From Paracoccus solventivorans (GTDB taxonomy: Bacteria > Pseudomonadota > Alphaproteobacteria > Rhodobacterales > Rhodobacteraceae), in assembly GCF_900142875.1 (NCBI RefSeq), contig NZ_FRCK01000005.1:124001-188000 (forward strand): 64,000 bases of DNA. Reading direction: 5' to 3'. A program made the translations under genes and the position numbers. This document shows, one piece after another, positions 47,066 through 54,799 of this stretch. The notes under the pieces are model-generated. The model saw only the letters and a list, made by a program, of their open reading frames with translations. It made no database searches and was not told the DNA's origin. Numbering within the stretch: the first letter of the stretch is position 1; the number at the start of each line of letters is the position of its first letter.

Positions 47066-47745
47066 GCTACGGCCGCTGCTTCACCGCCTGGCGCGCCGCC
47101 GCCGGTTCGCATTGGGACGACTATGTGCGGCACCGCTTCGTGCAGGGAATGGCCGACGGCACCCTGCCCCGCGCAGGGTTCCTGAACTATCTGGTGCAGG
47201 ACTACCGCTTCCTGATCCATTTCAGCCGTGCCTGGGGGCTGGGGATCGTCAAGGCCGACACGCTCGAGGAAATGCGCGCCTGTGCGGCCACGGTGGACGC
47301 GCTGATCAACCTGGAAATGCCGCTGCATGTCCGCATCTGCGGCGCCGAGGGCATCACCCCCGCGGCGCTGGAGGCCGCGGAGGAGGCGCCCCAGAACCTC
47401 GCCTATACCCGCTATGTGCTGGAATCGGGCTACAGCGGCGATTTTCTGGACCTGCTGGCGGCGCTGGCGCCTTGCGTGCTGGGATATGGCGAGATCGGCG
47501 CCCGGCTGGCGCAGGAGGCCGCGCCCGACACCCCCTATCGCGAGTGGATCGACACCTATGCCGGCGCGAATTTCCAGCGCGCCTGCGTCGAGGCCGGCGC
47601 CCTGATCGACCGCGCCGTCGCCGCACGGCTGGGCGACGCGCCCGAGGCGCTGCCGCGCTGGCAGGCGCTGGAGCGGCGCTTTGCCACCGCCACCCGTCTC
47701 GAGGTCGCGTTCTGGGGGCTGGGGCTGGGGCTGGGGCTGGCGTGA
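47062..47745 (+). CDS. tenA: Aminopyrimidine aminohydrolase TenA
   Basis: A 227-residue all-helical enzyme that hydrolyses aminomethyl-pyrimidine, made from imported formylaminopyrimidine, to HMP for ThiD. It has YVRHRFVQGMADGTLPRAGF, LVQDYRFLIHFSRAWG and the catalytic Cys in LAPCVLGYGEIG. A deformylase (YlmB) is not in the window. The start overlaps the thiY stop and the stop overlaps the probable thiZ GTG. Confidence 0.93.
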   Translation: MSYGRCFTAWRAAAGSHWDDYVRHRFVQGMADGTLPRAGFLNYLVQDYRFLIHFSRAWGLGIVKADTLEEMRACAATVDALINLEMPLHVRICGAEGITPAALEAAEEAPQNLAYTRYVLESGYSGDFLDLLAALAPCVLGYGEIGARLAQEAAPDTPYREWIDTYAGANFQRACVEAGALIDRAVAARLGDAPEALPRWQALERRFATATRLEVAFWGLGLGLGLA

Positions 47746-48464
47746 GCGGCGCGGCGGGAGCCTCCGGCGGGGATATTTGGGGACAGAAGATGCGCCCCAT
47801 GGTCTCGGGTCAGGTGCCGGGGCTGTTCGGCCCGCTGGAGCTGGTGCTTGAACCGGGGCGGCTGACCTGCCTGCTGGGGGCCTCGGGGGTGGGGAAGTCC
47901 ACGCTGCTGCGGCTGCTGGCCGGGCTGCCGACCGGGGTCGAGTTCCGCGGCCGGGTCGAGACCGCGCCCTCAGCGCTGATGGGGCAGGATGCGGGGCTGT
48001 TTCCCTGGCTGAGCGTGGCGCAGAACGTGGGGCTGGGCGCGCGGCTGCGCGGCGAGCCCGCGGATGGGACCCAAATCCGCGCGCTGGTGGCGGCGGTCGG
48101 GCTGGCGGGGCTGGAAGACCGCCTGCCCGCGCAGCTTTCGGGCGGGCAGCGGCAGCGGGTGGCGCTGGCCCGCACCCTGGCCGAGGACCGGCCGTTGGTG
48201 CTTCTGGACGAGCCGTTCTCGGCGCTGGACGTGGCGCTGCGGCTGCAGATCGGCGAGATGGCGGCGCGGTTGCTGGCGGGGCGCACGGTGCTGATGGTGA
48301 CCCATGACCCGGCCGAGGCCGCGCGGCTGGGCGACCGCATCCTGGTGCTGACCCCCGCAGGGCTGGCCGGGCACCCGGCCCCGCCGGGCCCCGTTCCCCG
48401 CCGCCACGACGCGCCCGAGGTGCTGGCCGCGCAGGCCGCCCTGACCCGGCAGCTACTGGCATGA
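47742..48464 (+). CDS. thiZ: ThiZ, ATP-binding subunit of the pyrimidine-precursor importer
   Basis: A 240-residue ABC ATPase with Walker A GASGVGKST, the Q-loop in MGQDAGLFPW, the signature [13 protein letters not shown] and Walker B VLLDEPFSALD. It energises uptake through ThiX. Two starts are possible: the GTG at 47742, which overlaps the tenA stop (GTGA), or the ATG at 47790, which lies in the AGAAGATG end of a short element. With the GTG start the element encodes residues of about 5-17 (AGASGGDIWGQKM). I list the GTG because of the coupling. Confidence 0.85.
   Translation: MSGAAGASGGDIWGQKMRPMVSGQVPGLFGPLELVLEPGRLTCLLGASGVGKSTLLRLLAGLPTGVEFRGRVETAPSALMGQDAGLFPWLSVAQNVGLGARLRGEPADGTQIRALVAAVGLAGLEDRLPAQLSGGQRQRVALARTLAEDRPLVLLDEPFSALDVALRLQIGEMAARLLAGRTVLMVTHDPAEAARLGDRILVLTPAGLAGHPAPPGPVPRRHDAPEVLAAQAALTRQLLA
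47757..47792 (+). repeat. Short interspersed element at the thiZ start
   Basis: GGGAGCCTCCGGCGGGGATA then TTTGGGGACAGAAGATG. This copy has no long hairpin beyond GGAGCCTCC, and its final ATG is one candidate start codon of thiZ. Confidence 0.65.
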
Positions 48465-49189
48465 GGGCGCTGCTGACCCTGGCCGTCGCGCTGCTGTCGT
48501 GGGAGGCGCTGGTGCGGCTGACCGGGCTGCCGCCCTATCTGCTGCCCTCGCCGCTGTCGGTCGCGGCCGCGCTGTGGACCCACCGCGCGGAACTGGCGCC
48601 GGCGGCGCTGCTGACCGGGTGGGAGACGCTGGTGGGCCTTGCGCTTGGCGCCGCGCTGGGGGTTGCGGCGGCGGTGGCGATGGCGCTGTCGCCGCGGCTG
48701 GGGCGGACGCTGGGGCCGGTGCTGATCGTCAGCCAGACCATCCCGGTGTTTGCGCTGGCCCCGATCCTGACCCTGTGGCTGGGGTTCGGCATGGCGCCCA
48801 AGGTGGCGATGGTGGTGCTGATCGTGTTCGTGCCGGTGGCGCAGGCGCTTTACGACGGGCTGATGGCGCCGCCCCCGGCCCAGCTGGACGTGGTGCGGAC
48901 CATGGGCGCCGGAAGCTGGGCCGAGCTGCGCCACCTGCGCTTTCCGGCGGCGCTGCCGCGGCTGGCCTCGGGGCTGCGGCTGGGGGCGATCTATGCGCCG
49001 GTGGGCGCGGTGATCGGGGAATGGGTGGGCGGCGCGCGGGGCCTGGGCGCGGTGATGATCCACGCCAACGGCCGCATGAAGACCGACCTGATGTTCGCGG
49101 CGCTGTTCGTGGTGGTGGCGCTGTCGCTGGCGCTTTACACCGCAATCGACCGCAGCCTGACCCGCCTGCTGCGCGCCCGCGGCTTCTAG
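48461..49189 (+). CDS. thiX: ThiX, permease of the pyrimidine-precursor importer
   Basis: A 242-residue inner-membrane protein with about six membrane helices and the ABC permease loop MGAGSWAELRHLRFPAALPRLASGLRLG (EAA motif), followed by the GAVIGEWVGGARGLG segment of the nitrate/taurine/ThiX group. The ATG overlaps the thiZ stop (ATGA). It closes the thiamin operon; a repeat copy follows its stop after nine bases. Confidence 0.9.
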   Translation: MRALLTLAVALLSWEALVRLTGLPPYLLPSPLSVAAALWTHRAELAPAALLTGWETLVGLALGAALGVAAAVAMALSPRLGRTLGPVLIVSQTIPVFALAPILTLWLGFGMAPKVAMVVLIVFVPVAQALYDGLMAPPPAQLDVVRTMGAGSWAELRHLRFPAALPRLASGLRLGAIYAPVGAVIGEWVGGARGLGAVMIHANGRMKTDLMFAALFVVVALSLALYTAIDRSLTRLLRARGF

Positions 49190-49198
49190 GGGCTTCGG

Positions 49199-49268
49199 GC
49201 GGTCGGAAATATTCTCGGGGCTGGCGAACGCCCGGAAAAACGGTCCGGTGGACCGTTTTCAGTGAGAC
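49199..49268 (-). repeat. Long interspersed repeat, copy 5 (short form)
   Basis: On the minus strand TCACTGAAAACGGTCCACCG then GACCG..CCGGGCGTTCGCCAGCCCCGAGAATATTTCC. It resembles copy 2 at 16122-16196 including the CGGTCCACCGGACCG palindrome. It may form the 3' end of the thiamin operon. Confidence 0.65.
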
Positions 49269-49344
49269 AGGGGCAGAGCCCGAACAGGGCACAGGCAACG
49301 GGGGGGCAGACAGCCCCCTGCGACCTCGCGCGCGGCGACCGCCC

Positions 49345-50118
49345 TCAGTCCTGCGGAGCCTCTTCCGCCATCGCGGCCCGCAACGTGGCCGCGATCAGGG
49401 CCGCCACCCCCGCGGTGGTGCCGATGGGGGGCGCGATCGGGCCCTGCCCACGCCAGCCCTGCGGGATGTCGGCGGTGACATGCTCGCCGCCGGTGGCGAA
49501 GAACGGCAGGCAGACCGCCGGGCCCTCGGGGAGCACGTCGGCCAGGAACGGCGGCTCCTCGATGAAGCCGACCGTCACCGCGGCGAAGCCGGCGGCGGGG
49601 GCCAGCGCCTCGGCGAAGGCGCGAGCGGCGCGGGCCGGGGCGCGGGATTTGCCCGAGCCGTGGCCGACGACGACCAGCGTGGCGGTGGCCGGGTCGATGC
49701 CCGCCGCGGCCGCGGTCTCTCGCGCCACCGCCGCCCCCAGCGCCGGCAGGCCAGGGTCGAGGCCGAGGGGCGCCGTCAGCCGCACCCCCTCGACCCCCGC
49801 CAGCGCCAGCCGGCGCGGGGTTTCGCTGCGCACGAACCAGCCGTCGGCCATGAAATGCGGATAGACCAGCCCGACCCCGTGCAGCGCCGCCAGGCTGCGC
49901 CTGCAGGCCAGCGTGGCGCCGTGGATGCGCCAGCCCGGCAGCAACGCCTGCACCTGCGCCGCCAGCGCCTCAAGCTCGGGTTGCAGCGCACCGGGATCAC
50001 CGGGCTGGCCGTGGGCGAGGATCGCCGCGGCGGGGCCATTGCCGGGTACGGTTTCCACCGGCGCGCGTGCGGCGGTGCAGCGGCAGCCCTCGCAGAGGGC
50101 CGGGAGCGGGACGCTCAC
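49345..50118 (-). CDS. CbiX-family sirohydrochlorin chelatase-like protein
   Basis: A 257-residue protein with two CbiX/SirB-type halves: ILAHGQPGDPGALQPELEALA at the start and [24 protein letters not shown] in the second half, each with the metal-binding His. Such chelatases insert cobalt or iron into sirohydrochlorin for cobalamin or siroheme. The first residues include CEGCRC, an extra possible metal site. The start is a GTG at 50118 that overlaps the DUF4202 stop. The metal and pathway are not shown by the neighbours. Confidence 0.78.
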   Translation of the reverse strand: MSVPLPALCEGCRCTAARAPVETVPGNGPAAAILAHGQPGDPGALQPELEALAAQVQALLPGWRIHGATLACRRSLAALHGVGLVYPHFMADGWFVRSETPRRLALAGVEGVRLTAPLGLDPGLPALGAAVARETAAAAGIDPATATLVVVGHGSGKSRAPARAARAFAEALAPAAGFAAVTVGFIEEPPFLADVLPEGPAVCLPFFATGGEHVTADIPQGWRGQGPIAPPIGTTAGVAALIAATLRAAMAEEAPQD

Positions 50119-50687
50119 CGCGCGTCCCCCAGCTCGAAGGCCGCCGCCAGTTCGGGCGGCATCGGGAACTCGGCCAGCGCGCGGGCGCGGGCCTCGGGCG
50201 ACATCTTGCGGGCGGTCTTGGCGACGATGCCCAGCAGCGATTCCGGGGTCTGGGTGGTGGCGAAATCGCCCAGGTAGTGGCGGATGAAGGTAAAGCAGGC
50301 CACGTCCTCCAGCGCCTGCACCTGGGGGTCGCGCTTGATGCCCTCTTTGCGCAGCATCCGGCCGGCGTGCTCGACCTGATCCTCGGGGAAGCCCTCCGCG
50401 CGCATCAGCGCCATCACCCGGTCGGCATGGCGGCGGGCCTGGTCGCGGCGCCAGGTCAGGTAACCTTCGCGGCCCTCGGGATAATCGCTGCGCGGCAGCA
50501 GCCAGCGCTCGATATGCTGGCCGCGGCAGGCGATGGCCAGCGCGTCGGTGGCGTCGGGGAACAGGCGCTGCTGTTCCTCGGTCATGCGGCGGCCGTAGAG
50601 CAGCTCGACCGGCTGGTCGCCCTCCAGCCGCGGATCGGCGGCGTTGGCGGCGTCGATGGCGGCGAAGACCCGGTCCCGAGGCGTCAT
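50115..50687 (-). CDS. DUF4202 domain protein
   Basis: A 190-residue protein that matches the DUF4202 family: AIDAANAADPRLEGD, QQRLFPDATDALAIACRGQHIERW, YLTWRRDQARRHADR and the C-terminal LEDVACFTFIRHYLGDF. Conserved His, Glu and Asp residues in helical segments suggest a metal-dependent hydrolase of the HD type, but the function is not known. It is co-translated with the CbiX-like gene by a GTGA overlap, which hints at a joint role in tetrapyrrole or sulfur metabolism. Confidence 0.78.
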   Translation of the reverse strand: MTPRDRVFAAIDAANAADPRLEGDQPVELLYGRRMTEEQQRLFPDATDALAIACRGQHIERWLLPRSDYPEGREGYLTWRRDQARRHADRVMALMRAEGFPEDQVEHAGRMLRKEGIKRDPQVQALEDVACFTFIRHYLGDFATTQTPESLLGIVAKTARKMSPEARARALAEFPMPPELAAAFELGDAR

Positions 50688-50828
50688 GGCGGCAATTCCC
50701 TGCTGGCGTCTGGCTGGCACCGGACTGCCACGCCGTCCCGCCAAGGTCCAGCGCCGCAAGTGTCCGGGGCTTGCCAAGCTGCACGCCCGCGGGGGATACC
50801 GCGGCCAGCCAAAAGGGAAAGGTCCCCC

Positions 50829-51452
50829 ATGCTGGGTTTCGTCGCGCCAAGGCTGGTGCTGCTGTCGGTGCCCAAGACCGGGACCACCGCGCTGGAGGGC
50901 GCGCTGGCGCCGCGGGCCGAGATCGTGCTGCGCGCCCGTCCCGAGATCAAGCACCTGACCATGAGCCAGTTCAACCTGCGCATCCAGCCGCTGCTGGCCA
51001 ATATCCCGGGCCCCCGGTTCCGGGTGGCGGCGGTGCTGCGCGAGCCGATCTCCTGGCTGGGCAGCTGGTATCGCTATCGCCAGCGCCCGCAGACCCTGGG
51101 CCAGCCCAACAGCACCATCGGCATCAGCTTCGAGGGTTTCGTGCAGGATTACCTGTCCGACGAGCGCCCGCCCTATGCGGCGCTGGGGCGGCAGTCGGGG
51201 TTCGTCGCGCCCGCGCCGGGCAAGCGCGGCCCCGACATGCTGTTCCAGTATGAGCGGATGGACGAGCTGCTGCGCTATTTCGAGACCGCGCTGAATTGCG
51301 AGCTGTCGCTGCGGCGGGTCAATGTCTCGCCCGACGCCGACCTGAGCCTGTCGCCCGAAACCCGCGCGCGGCTGCGCGAGGCGCTGGCCGAGGATTACGC
51401 GCTGTGGGAATCGGCGGCTGATCCGTCGCTGCGCCCGCCGCCGCTGCCGTAA
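50829..51452 (+). CDS. Sulfotransferase-like protein
   Basis: A 207-residue protein with the two PAPS-binding motifs of sulfotransferases: the 5'-phosphosulfate loop LLSVPKTGTTALEGAL (residues 11-26) and the 3'-phosphate motif VAAVLREPISWLGSWYRYR. The length is short compared with 250-300 for most families. The acceptor is unknown and no sulfate activation genes are near. GGGAAAGG precedes the ATG. Its 3' end overlaps the convergent RatA-like gene by 58 bp. Confidence 0.75.
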   Translation: MLGFVAPRLVLLSVPKTGTTALEGALAPRAEIVLRARPEIKHLTMSQFNLRIQPLLANIPGPRFRVAAVLREPISWLGSWYRYRQRPQTLGQPNSTIGISFEGFVQDYLSDERPPYAALGRQSGFVAPAPGKRGPDMLFQYERMDELLRYFETALNCELSLRRVNVSPDADLSLSPETRARLREALAEDYALWESAADPSLRPPPLP

Positions 51453-51892
51453 AGCGCGCGGGCCCGGTCCTCGAAGGCGCGGACGATGCGGTGCATGGCC
51501 TCGGTGAACACCACCCCGATCACCTTGCGCAGGATGGCGTTGCGGAACTCGAAATCGACGAAGAACCGCACCTCGCAGCCGCCCTGCGGGCGGTCGGTGA
51601 ACTGCCAGCCGCTGTGCAGATGGCTGAACGGCCCGTCCAGATACTGGGTGTCGATGCGCTTTTCGGCGGGAAACAGCGTGACGCGGCTGCCGAAGCGTTC
51701 GCGGAACACCTTGAAGCTGATGACCAGGTCGGCCTCGATCACCTCGGAGCCGTCGGGGCGGGGCTGGCGCGAGCGGATCCGCGCCGCCGCGTTCCACGGC
51801 AGGAATTTCGGGTAGCTTTCCACATCCGCCACAAGGTCATACATCTGCTGCGCGGTATGGGGCAGCACACGGGTTTCGGCGTGGTTGGGCAA
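51395..51892 (-). CDS. RatA/COQ10-like START-fold protein
   Basis: A 165-residue protein of the polyketide cyclase/COQ10 family: VLPHTAQQMYDLVADVESYPKFLPW and GPFSHLHSGWQFTDRPQGGCEVRFFVDFEF are diagnostic. In bacteria and mitochondria the family binds ubiquinone and aids its delivery or synthesis; the name RatA, from an E. coli toxin report, should not be taken as proof of a toxin. The only start before the domain is the TTG at 51892. No antitoxin (RnfH/RatB-like) gene is adjacent. Confidence 0.83.
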   Translation of the reverse strand: MPNHAETRVLPHTAQQMYDLVADVESYPKFLPWNAAARIRSRQPRPDGSEVIEADLVISFKVFRERFGSRVTLFPAEKRIDTQYLDGPFSHLHSGWQFTDRPQGGCEVRFFVDFEFRNAILRKVIGVVFTEAMHRIVRAFEDRARALYGSGGGRSDGSAADSHSA

Positions 51893-51942
51893 GAGCTGGT
51901 CCTTTGCTTCCGGCCGCCCCGGTCTAGCAGAGGTCGCGCGCG

Positions 51943-52134
51943 ATGAACAACATGATCTGGCTGCTGCGCATGGCGCGCTGGGTGCGCAATCCGCCCCCGG
52001 CCGGGCGGGTGTGGCTGGTGGCGATCGTCGTAGCGCTGGTGGTGGTGCTGGGCACCATCGAGTGGATGGGCTTGGTCCCCGACTGGGCCACCCAGGACCG
52101 CCCGCCGCGGCTGCCGCGGGTACAGATGCCCTGA
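51943..52134 (+). CDS. Small single-pass membrane protein
   Basis: A predicted 63-residue protein with one strong membrane helix, VWLVAIVVALVVVLGTIEWM, flanked by a basic N-terminal region (RMARWVRN) and a Pro/Arg-rich end. The GGTCGCGCG before the ATG is a modest ribosome site. I do not recognise the family. The clear helix and charge pattern favour a real gene over a chance frame. Confidence 0.6.
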   Translation: MNNMIWLLRMARWVRNPPPAGRVWLVAIVVALVVVLGTIEWMGLVPDWATQDRPPRLPRVQMP

Positions 52135-52495
52135 GCGCTCATCGCGGCCGGCGGTCAGCCGCGGGGGGCAAGCCAGCTGCTGCGGTAAGGGGCCGCGCCC
52201 TGCCCGTCCTTGCTGCGACCGCGGCGTGCGCGACGGCGGATCCGGGCAGATGCGCTCTCGGCACGCGGGCCGGGGCAACTCACCTGCTGCGGCAATGGGC
52301 CACGTTCTCCCTGCCTTGCTGCGACCGGGGCGGTGGGCGAGGAGCCCCGATAATCCGGCAGATGCGCCGCTCGGGCGCGCATGTGGGGCAACTCACCTGC
52401 TGAGGCAATGGGGCCGCGCCCTGCCCGTCCTTGCTGCGGCCATGGCGGCGGCAAGGAACCCCCCGCTGATCCGTGCAGTGCGCAGGCGCGCAAGT
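52135..52495. repeat. Three imperfect tandem repeats of about 110 bp
   Basis: Unit starts are at about 52165, 52272 and 52385, each with GGGGCAA(G/C)..CTGCTG(C/A)GG. Each continues as GGGGCCGCGCCCTGCCCGTC and CTTGCTGCG or a close variant, then a less conserved half. The spacing is 107 and 113 bp. No gene is seen in these 361 bp; all open frames change between copies. It lies just after the ypfJ stop on the minus-strand side. Confidence 0.65.
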
Positions 52496-53341
52496 TCAGC
52501 GCCCCGCCTCGGCAAAGGTGTCGCAATCGGCGATCCGGCCCGAGCGCATTCCTCGCGACAGCCAAGCGCTGCGGTCGGCGGCCGAGCCGTGGGTGAAGCT
52601 GTCGGGCATCGGCGCGCGGCCGGATTTCTCCATCAGGATGTCGTCGCCCACCGCGCGGGCGGCGGCCACGGCCTCGTCCACGTCGCCGGGCTCGATGCTG
52701 CCGAAACGGTCGGCGGCGTGGCGCGCCCAGATCCCGGCGAAGCAGTCGGCCTGCAGTTCGGTCAGCACCGACAGGCGATTCGAGTCCGCCGGCCCCGCCT
52801 GCGCCCGCGCCCGGTTCACCTGCGGCAGCACCCCCAGCAGGTTCTGCACATGGTGGCCGATCTCATGCGCGATCACATAGGCATAGGCGAAGTCGCCCCC
52901 TGCCCCCATCTGCCGCTGCATCACCCGGAAGAAATCGGTGTCCAGATAGACCTTGCGGTCGCCCGGGCAGTAGAACGGCCCCATCGCGGCCGAGGCGCCG
53001 CCGCAGGCCGACTGCACCGCGCCGGAAAACAGCACAAGGCTGGGCTCGCTGTAGTCCATGCCGGCCTGGGTCGCCAGCACCTCGGCCCAGATCTCCTCGG
53101 TGTCGGCGAGCACGACCGAGACGAACTGCCCGATCTTGCGCTCTTCGGCGCTGAGTTCGCGTGGGGCGGTCTGCTGCGGCTCGGACAGCCCGCCGACCAG
53201 CGGCGAGATGTCGACGCCGAAGAAATACCCCACCGCCAGCACCACCAGCATCCCCACCACGCCGATGCCGCCGGCGCCGGCGCTGCCCATGCCGCGGCGA
53301 TCCTCGATATTGCGGCTGCCGCGGCGCCCTCTCCATTCCAT
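52496..53341 (-). CDS. ypfJ: YpfJ-type neutral zinc metallopeptidase
   Basis: A 281-residue membrane-anchored protein with an N-terminal membrane helix (IGVVGMLVVLAVGYFFGVDI) and the zinc site VIAHEIGHHVQNLLG, plus the third ligand in LTELQADCFAGIWARH. The start MEWRGRRGSRNIEDRRG is characteristic of this family. The peptidase activity is predicted only from the motif; physiological targets are unknown. Confidence 0.9.
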   Translation of the reverse strand: MEWRGRRGSRNIEDRRGMGSAGAGGIGVVGMLVVLAVGYFFGVDISPLVGGLSEPQQTAPRELSAEERKIGQFVSVVLADTEEIWAEVLATQAGMDYSEPSLVLFSGAVQSACGGASAAMGPFYCPGDRKVYLDTDFFRVMQRQMGAGGDFAYAYVIAHEIGHHVQNLLGVLPQVNRARAQAGPADSNRLSVLTELQADCFAGIWARHAADRFGSIEPGDVDEAVAAARAVGDDILMEKSGRAPMPDSFTHGSAADRSAWLSRGMRSGRIADCDTFAEAGR

Positions 53342-53449
53342 CGGTCGGTCCCTTCTGTTCGCGGTGCGTGGCCGGCGCCGCCCGAGGATGTCGCGGCGGC
53401 CTTGCTTGGGCAACCGCATTCGGCGCGGCGAGGTTCCGTGGCGCGACCG

Positions 53450-53517
53450 CGACCGGGGGCTTCGCGCCCCCATCGTCGTAGACGACGATCCCGCGGGATA
53501 TTTTCGGACAGCAGACC
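53450..53517 (+). repeat. Short interspersed element between ypfJ and dedA
   Basis: ACCGGGGGCTTCGCGCCCCC, then ATCGTCGTAGACGACGAT, then CCCGCGGGATATTTTCGGAC and AGCAGACC. It is a near copy of the element at 32795-32860. Here it lies between divergent genes, so it would be in the dedA leader rather than at a 3' end. Confidence 0.75.
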
Positions 53518-53595
53518 GGACAGGCGGGGGCGGGTTGCTTGGAATGCGGCCTTGTCTGTGGCATGGGGGCGCATTCACGGCAGGGGATGGGCGCG

Positions 53596-54192
53596 ATGTT
53601 CGACTGGGTGCTTTCGGTGATCGAGGGCTGGGGCTATCCCGGCATCTTCCTGCTGATGGTGGCCGAGCATCTGTTCCCGCCGATCCCGTCCGAGGTGATC
53701 ATGCCGCTGGCGGGCTATCTGGCGGCCAGCGGCACGCTGTCGCTGCTGCCCACGGTGATCGCGGGCACGCTGGGCTCGGTCGTCGGCACCAGCCTGTGGT
53801 TCGTGGTCGGCTGGTGGATCGGGGCCGCGCGGCTGAAACGCTGGGCCGCGCGCCACGGGCGGCTGATGACGCTGTCGCCCTCGGACATCGACCGGGCGCA
53901 GGCGTGGTTCGACCGGCAGGGGGGCGCGGCGGTGTTCCTGGGGCGGATGATCCCGGCGGTGCGCACGCTGATCTCGGTCCCCGCCGGGATCGCGCGGATG
54001 AGCCTGTGGCGGTTCTATGTCTTCACCGTGCTGGGCAGCCTGCTGTGGACGCTGGTGCTGACGCTGTCGGGGCTGGTGCTCGAGGCCAATTTCCATCTTG
54101 TCGAGGAAGTGATCGACCCGCTGTCAAAGGCGGTCGTGGCGGCGGTGGTTCTGGTCTACATCTACCGTGTCGCTACTTGGCGGCCCCACTGA
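53596..54192 (+). CDS. DedA-family membrane protein
   Basis: A 198-residue integral membrane protein of the DedA/SNARE-associated family, recently linked to lipid carrier flipping and membrane homeostasis. It shows EHLFPPIPSEVIMPLAGYLA, GTSLWFVVGWWIG and FLGRMIPAVRTLISVPAGIARM with the conserved Glu and Arg residues. I chose the ATG at 53596 after AGGGG; an ATG at 53587 is an alternative. It is 22 bp upstream of dsbB. Confidence 0.88.
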   Translation: MFDWVLSVIEGWGYPGIFLLMVAEHLFPPIPSEVIMPLAGYLAASGTLSLLPTVIAGTLGSVVGTSLWFVVGWWIGAARLKRWAARHGRLMTLSPSDIDRAQAWFDRQGGAAVFLGRMIPAVRTLISVPAGIARMSLWRFYVFTVLGSLLWTLVLTLSGLVLEANFHLVEEVIDPLSKAVVAAVVLVYIYRVATWRPH

Positions 54193-54214
54193 TCCCTTGC
54201 CGGCCGAGACCCCC

Positions 54215-54715
54215 ATGCCCCTGACCCGAGAGCTGCTGACCGACCCCTCGCCCCGGATGCTGGCCGTTGCGGCGGGGGGCGGTTCGGCCGCGCTGCTGGC
54301 GGGGGCGCTGTTCTTCCAGGCGCTGGGGTTCGCGCCCTGCGAGCTGTGCATCCTGCAGCGCTGGCCCCATGCCGCGGCGGCGGCGCTGGCGGTGGCGATC
54401 GCCGCGCTGGGGTTCCGGCGGGTGCTGGCGGTGCTGGGGCTGATCGCGGCGCTGCTGGCGGTCGCCTTCGCCGCCTATCACACCGGGGTCGAGCAGGCCT
54501 GGTGGCCCGGTCCGGCCGCCTGTTCGGGCGGCCTGGGCGACCTGGGCGCGGTCTCGACCGAAGAGCTGCTGTCGCGCATCCGCGGCGCGCAGGTGGTGCG
54601 CTGCGACCAGCCCGCCTGGGTGTTCCTGGGGCTGTCGATGGCGGCGTGGAACGCGATCCTCTCGGCCGGGCTGGCGGGGCTTTGGGCGCTGTCGCTGCGG
54701 CGGTCGGCGCGCTGA
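54215..54715 (+). CDS. dsbB: Disulfide bond formation protein DsbB
   Basis: A 166-residue inner-membrane protein that reoxidises DsbA and passes electrons to quinone. Four membrane helices are visible, with the periplasmic redox pair Cys42-Cys45 (PCELCILQRWPH) and the second pair Cys103 and Cys130. QRW is the family motif at the quinone site. It is shorter than the E. coli protein but has all four essential cysteines. It is probably co-transcribed with the DedA gene. Confidence 0.9.
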   Translation: MPLTRELLTDPSPRMLAVAAGGGSAALLAGALFFQALGFAPCELCILQRWPHAAAAALAVAIAALGFRRVLAVLGLIAALLAVAFAAYHTGVEQAWWPGPAACSGGLGDLGAVSTEELLSRIRGAQVVRCDQPAWVFLGLSMAAWNAILSAGLAGLWALSLRRSAR

Positions 54716-54744
54716 GACTTGTCGCCGGCTCCCGTCGCCGTTGA

Positions 54745-54761
54745 ACCCACTAGCGGTGGGT
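54745..54761 (+). terminator. Small hairpin between dsbB and gyrA
   Basis: ACCCAC pairs with GTGGGT over the loop TAGCG, 30 bp after the dsbB stop. There is no T run, so this may be a weak terminator or part of the gyrA leader. Confidence 0.35.
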
Positions 54762-54799
54762 GATAGAGGTTTGCGCAACGAGATATTGAGGCAGACCCC

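Noticed and set aside
51395..51892. A type II toxin (RatA) call
   Set aside because: The fold is that of COQ10-like ubiquinone-binding proteins and no antitoxin partner is adjacent, so a toxin role is not supported.
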